Of a stretch of DNA of 64,000 bases, positions 63,154 through 64,000 are shown in pieces (position 1 is the stretch's first letter; every line of letters begins with the position of its first letter). A model generated the notes under the pieces. It was not told the DNA's origin and searched no databases. It saw only the letters and a list, made by a program, of their open reading frames with translations. Both the position numbers and the translations under genes were made by a program. Source of the DNA: G965225705 sp965225705 (lineage in GTDB: Bacteria > Pseudomonadota > Alphaproteobacteria > Caulobacterales > Maricaulaceae); assembly GCA_965225705.1 (NCBI GenBank), contig OZ245325.1, forward strand, positions 1,178,001 to 1,242,000. The letters are read 5' to 3'.

Positions 63154-63636
63154 TTAGTTTTGAAAAGTCTCAAGGGACTGCTTCCAGTGCGCACTTAAAG
63201 GTTGAAGAGCGTCTTTATATGTTTTGGAGACAGCCTCAGCACTTTCATTCACCTGTTTGAGATAACGATCCATGCTTTGACGTGCGAAATCTGCCTGCAA
63301 CTCCATAGCTTCTTTTGGATCTTTAGCAGAAACTATCGACTGAAAAGCACCTAAGGCTTTTTCAAAACTTTCCTTAGCGTAAGAAAAATTGCTGGAACTC
63401 AGGCTTTCTATACCCTTTCCAGCTACAGTTGCACTTGCTGTCATAGCATCAAGGCCAGTTTTATTAAATGCTTTTGCTTTACCAAAGGCTTCTGAAGCAC
63501 GCTCAAAACCTTCTTTTGTTTTTTCCCAGTTTTCTTTCATCATTGTCTCACCTTCCATAAGATTTTCTTTTAAAGTTTCATTTGCTTTTTTGCTGGCTGC
63601 AGACAGTTCTTTTCCTGCTTTTGATTGTGTTGCCAT
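63154..63636 (-). CDS. Phasin family protein
   Basis: A 160-residue, almost wholly helical protein with the phasin-2 layout: FERASEAFGKAKAFNKTGLDAMTASATVAGKGIESLSSSNFSYAKESFEKALGAFQSIVSAKDPKEAMELQADFARQSMDRYLKQ, where the SAKDPKEAMELQADF block is diagnostic. Phasins coat polyhydroxyalkanoate granules and are also abundant in strains lacking them. No PHA synthase is in the window. The ATG at 63636 was chosen because AAAGGAAAAGCAA precedes it; 16 in-frame codons upstream are not coding. Confidence 0.93.
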   Translation of the reverse strand: MATQSKAGKELSAASKKANETLKENLMEGETMMKENWEKTKEGFERASEAFGKAKAFNKTGLDAMTASATVAGKGIESLSSSNFSYAKESFEKALGAFQSIVSAKDPKEAMELQADFARQSMDRYLKQVNESAEAVSKTYKDALQPLSAHWKQSLETFQN

Positions 63637-63851
63637 TTGCTTTTCCTTTCCTGTTATGTCCCCGCTTTTCATAAGAAACATCATGAGGGGAAAATAATTT
63701 TATTAACTCTGTCACAGATATAAACTTTATTGTGCGGTGCGTCAACAATTTTTTTTGCAAGGCATAATTCTGAAAACGTATAATCTAATTTAGAGAAAAT
63801 AAATAATTTATTTTGTGTTTATAGTTATGATAGTATATTATTCTTATAAAA

Positions 63852-64000
63852 ATGGCCCTTATGATAGAAAGACTTTTTACGAGCATGCTAAAATACCCCC
63901 TTTTTCTGACACTTTTTGCTGTGGCATTTATCTCCTCCCCTTCTTCTTATGCTAAAGCTCAGGGGGGTAAGAAGAAACGCTATGCCTCCATTGTATTTGA
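63852..64000 (+). CDS. Probable D-alanyl-D-alanine carboxypeptidase, N-terminal fragment
   Basis: A frame opens with ATG at 63852 (a second ATG at 63861 is the alternative) and runs off the right edge, so only about 49 residues are seen. They form a signal peptide (LFLTLFAVAFISSPSSYAKA) followed by GGKKKRYASIVFD. A mature N-terminus of the type RYASIV-D, after a short basic stretch, is typical of alphaproteobacterial penicillin-binding D-Ala-D-Ala carboxypeptidases (DacC/DacD-like, S11). The catalytic motifs lie outside the window, so the family call is provisional. Confidence 0.55.
   Translation, partial: MALMIERLFTSMLKYPLFLTLFAVAFISSPSSYAKAQGGKKKRYASIVF

Noticed and set aside
1..64000. CRISPR array, tRNA, rRNA, insertion sequence or prophage
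   Set aside because: No regularly spaced repeats, cloverleaf sequences, transposase or phage genes were found on reading both strands; a covariance-model search could still find a small RNA.

Overview
The window is a slice of a chromosome from an alphaproteobacterium, most likely an AT-rich member of the acetic acid bacteria (Acetobacteraceae). The main pointers are a near-canonical CtrA cell-cycle regulator, a GapR/DUF2312 nucleoid protein, an NDUFA9-like complex I protein, a phasin, the alphaproteobacterial RpoH, and the order miaB-phoH-ybeY-corC-lnt. The assignment to family level is inference. No rRNA, tRNA, CRISPR array, insertion sequence or prophage was seen.

Layout. 1-380: C-terminal end of an S46 dipeptidyl-peptidase and its terminator. 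590-1365: ctrA with a possible CtrA box. 1780-4811: a four-gene cluster with a small double-glycine precursor peptide, an MvdC/MvdD-type ATP-grasp ligase, a secreted DUF6624-like protein and a small transglutaminase-like protein. I read it as a graspetide (omega-ester/amide RiPP) locus, and it is the most interesting region. 5064-10029 (minus): gabD-rpiA-TPR lipoprotein-mvaB operon. 10221-14484: divergent sppA and dsbD. 14614-17000: an unrecognised protein and a Wzm/Wzt-type polysaccharide ABC exporter. 17330-24417 (minus): comM/yifB, htpX, a POT peptide symporter and comEC. 24543-27895 (minus): hslU, hslV, fumC. 28020-29692: a putative beta-barrel protein and trpG, whose only plausible start codon is AUA. 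29779-35091 (minus): polA, an NDUFA9-like reductase and radA.

35504-50975 is a dense plus-strand block of housekeeping genes: carB, greA, miaB-phoH-ybeY-corC-lnt, gapR, a GT39-type glycosyltransferase, purE-purK, an RluA-type pseudouridine synthase and rpoH. 51049-54521 holds a ClpP-fold-like lipoprotein and a copper module, copA-copB. 54902-59824 has rplY, a secreted S9 dipeptidyl peptidase, a truncated antibiotic-biosynthesis-monooxygenase remnant and gltX. 59962-64000 has a GlcG/HbpS-like secreted protein, a cupin protein, a decayed aldehyde dehydrogenase, an SDR, a phasin and the first codons of a probable D-Ala-D-Ala carboxypeptidase.

Functional threads. Cell-cycle and nucleoid control is represented by CtrA and GapR. 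Heat shock and proteostasis are covered by RpoH, HslUV, HtpX and SppA. The envelope genes are Lnt, DsbD, Wzm/Wzt, CopAB and the GT39 protein. DNA and RNA metabolism includes PolA, RadA, ComM, ComEC, MiaB, YbeY and GltX. The gene content is mostly ordinary. The points worth checking are the RiPP cluster, the AUA start of trpG, and two small gene remnants in intergenic DNA.
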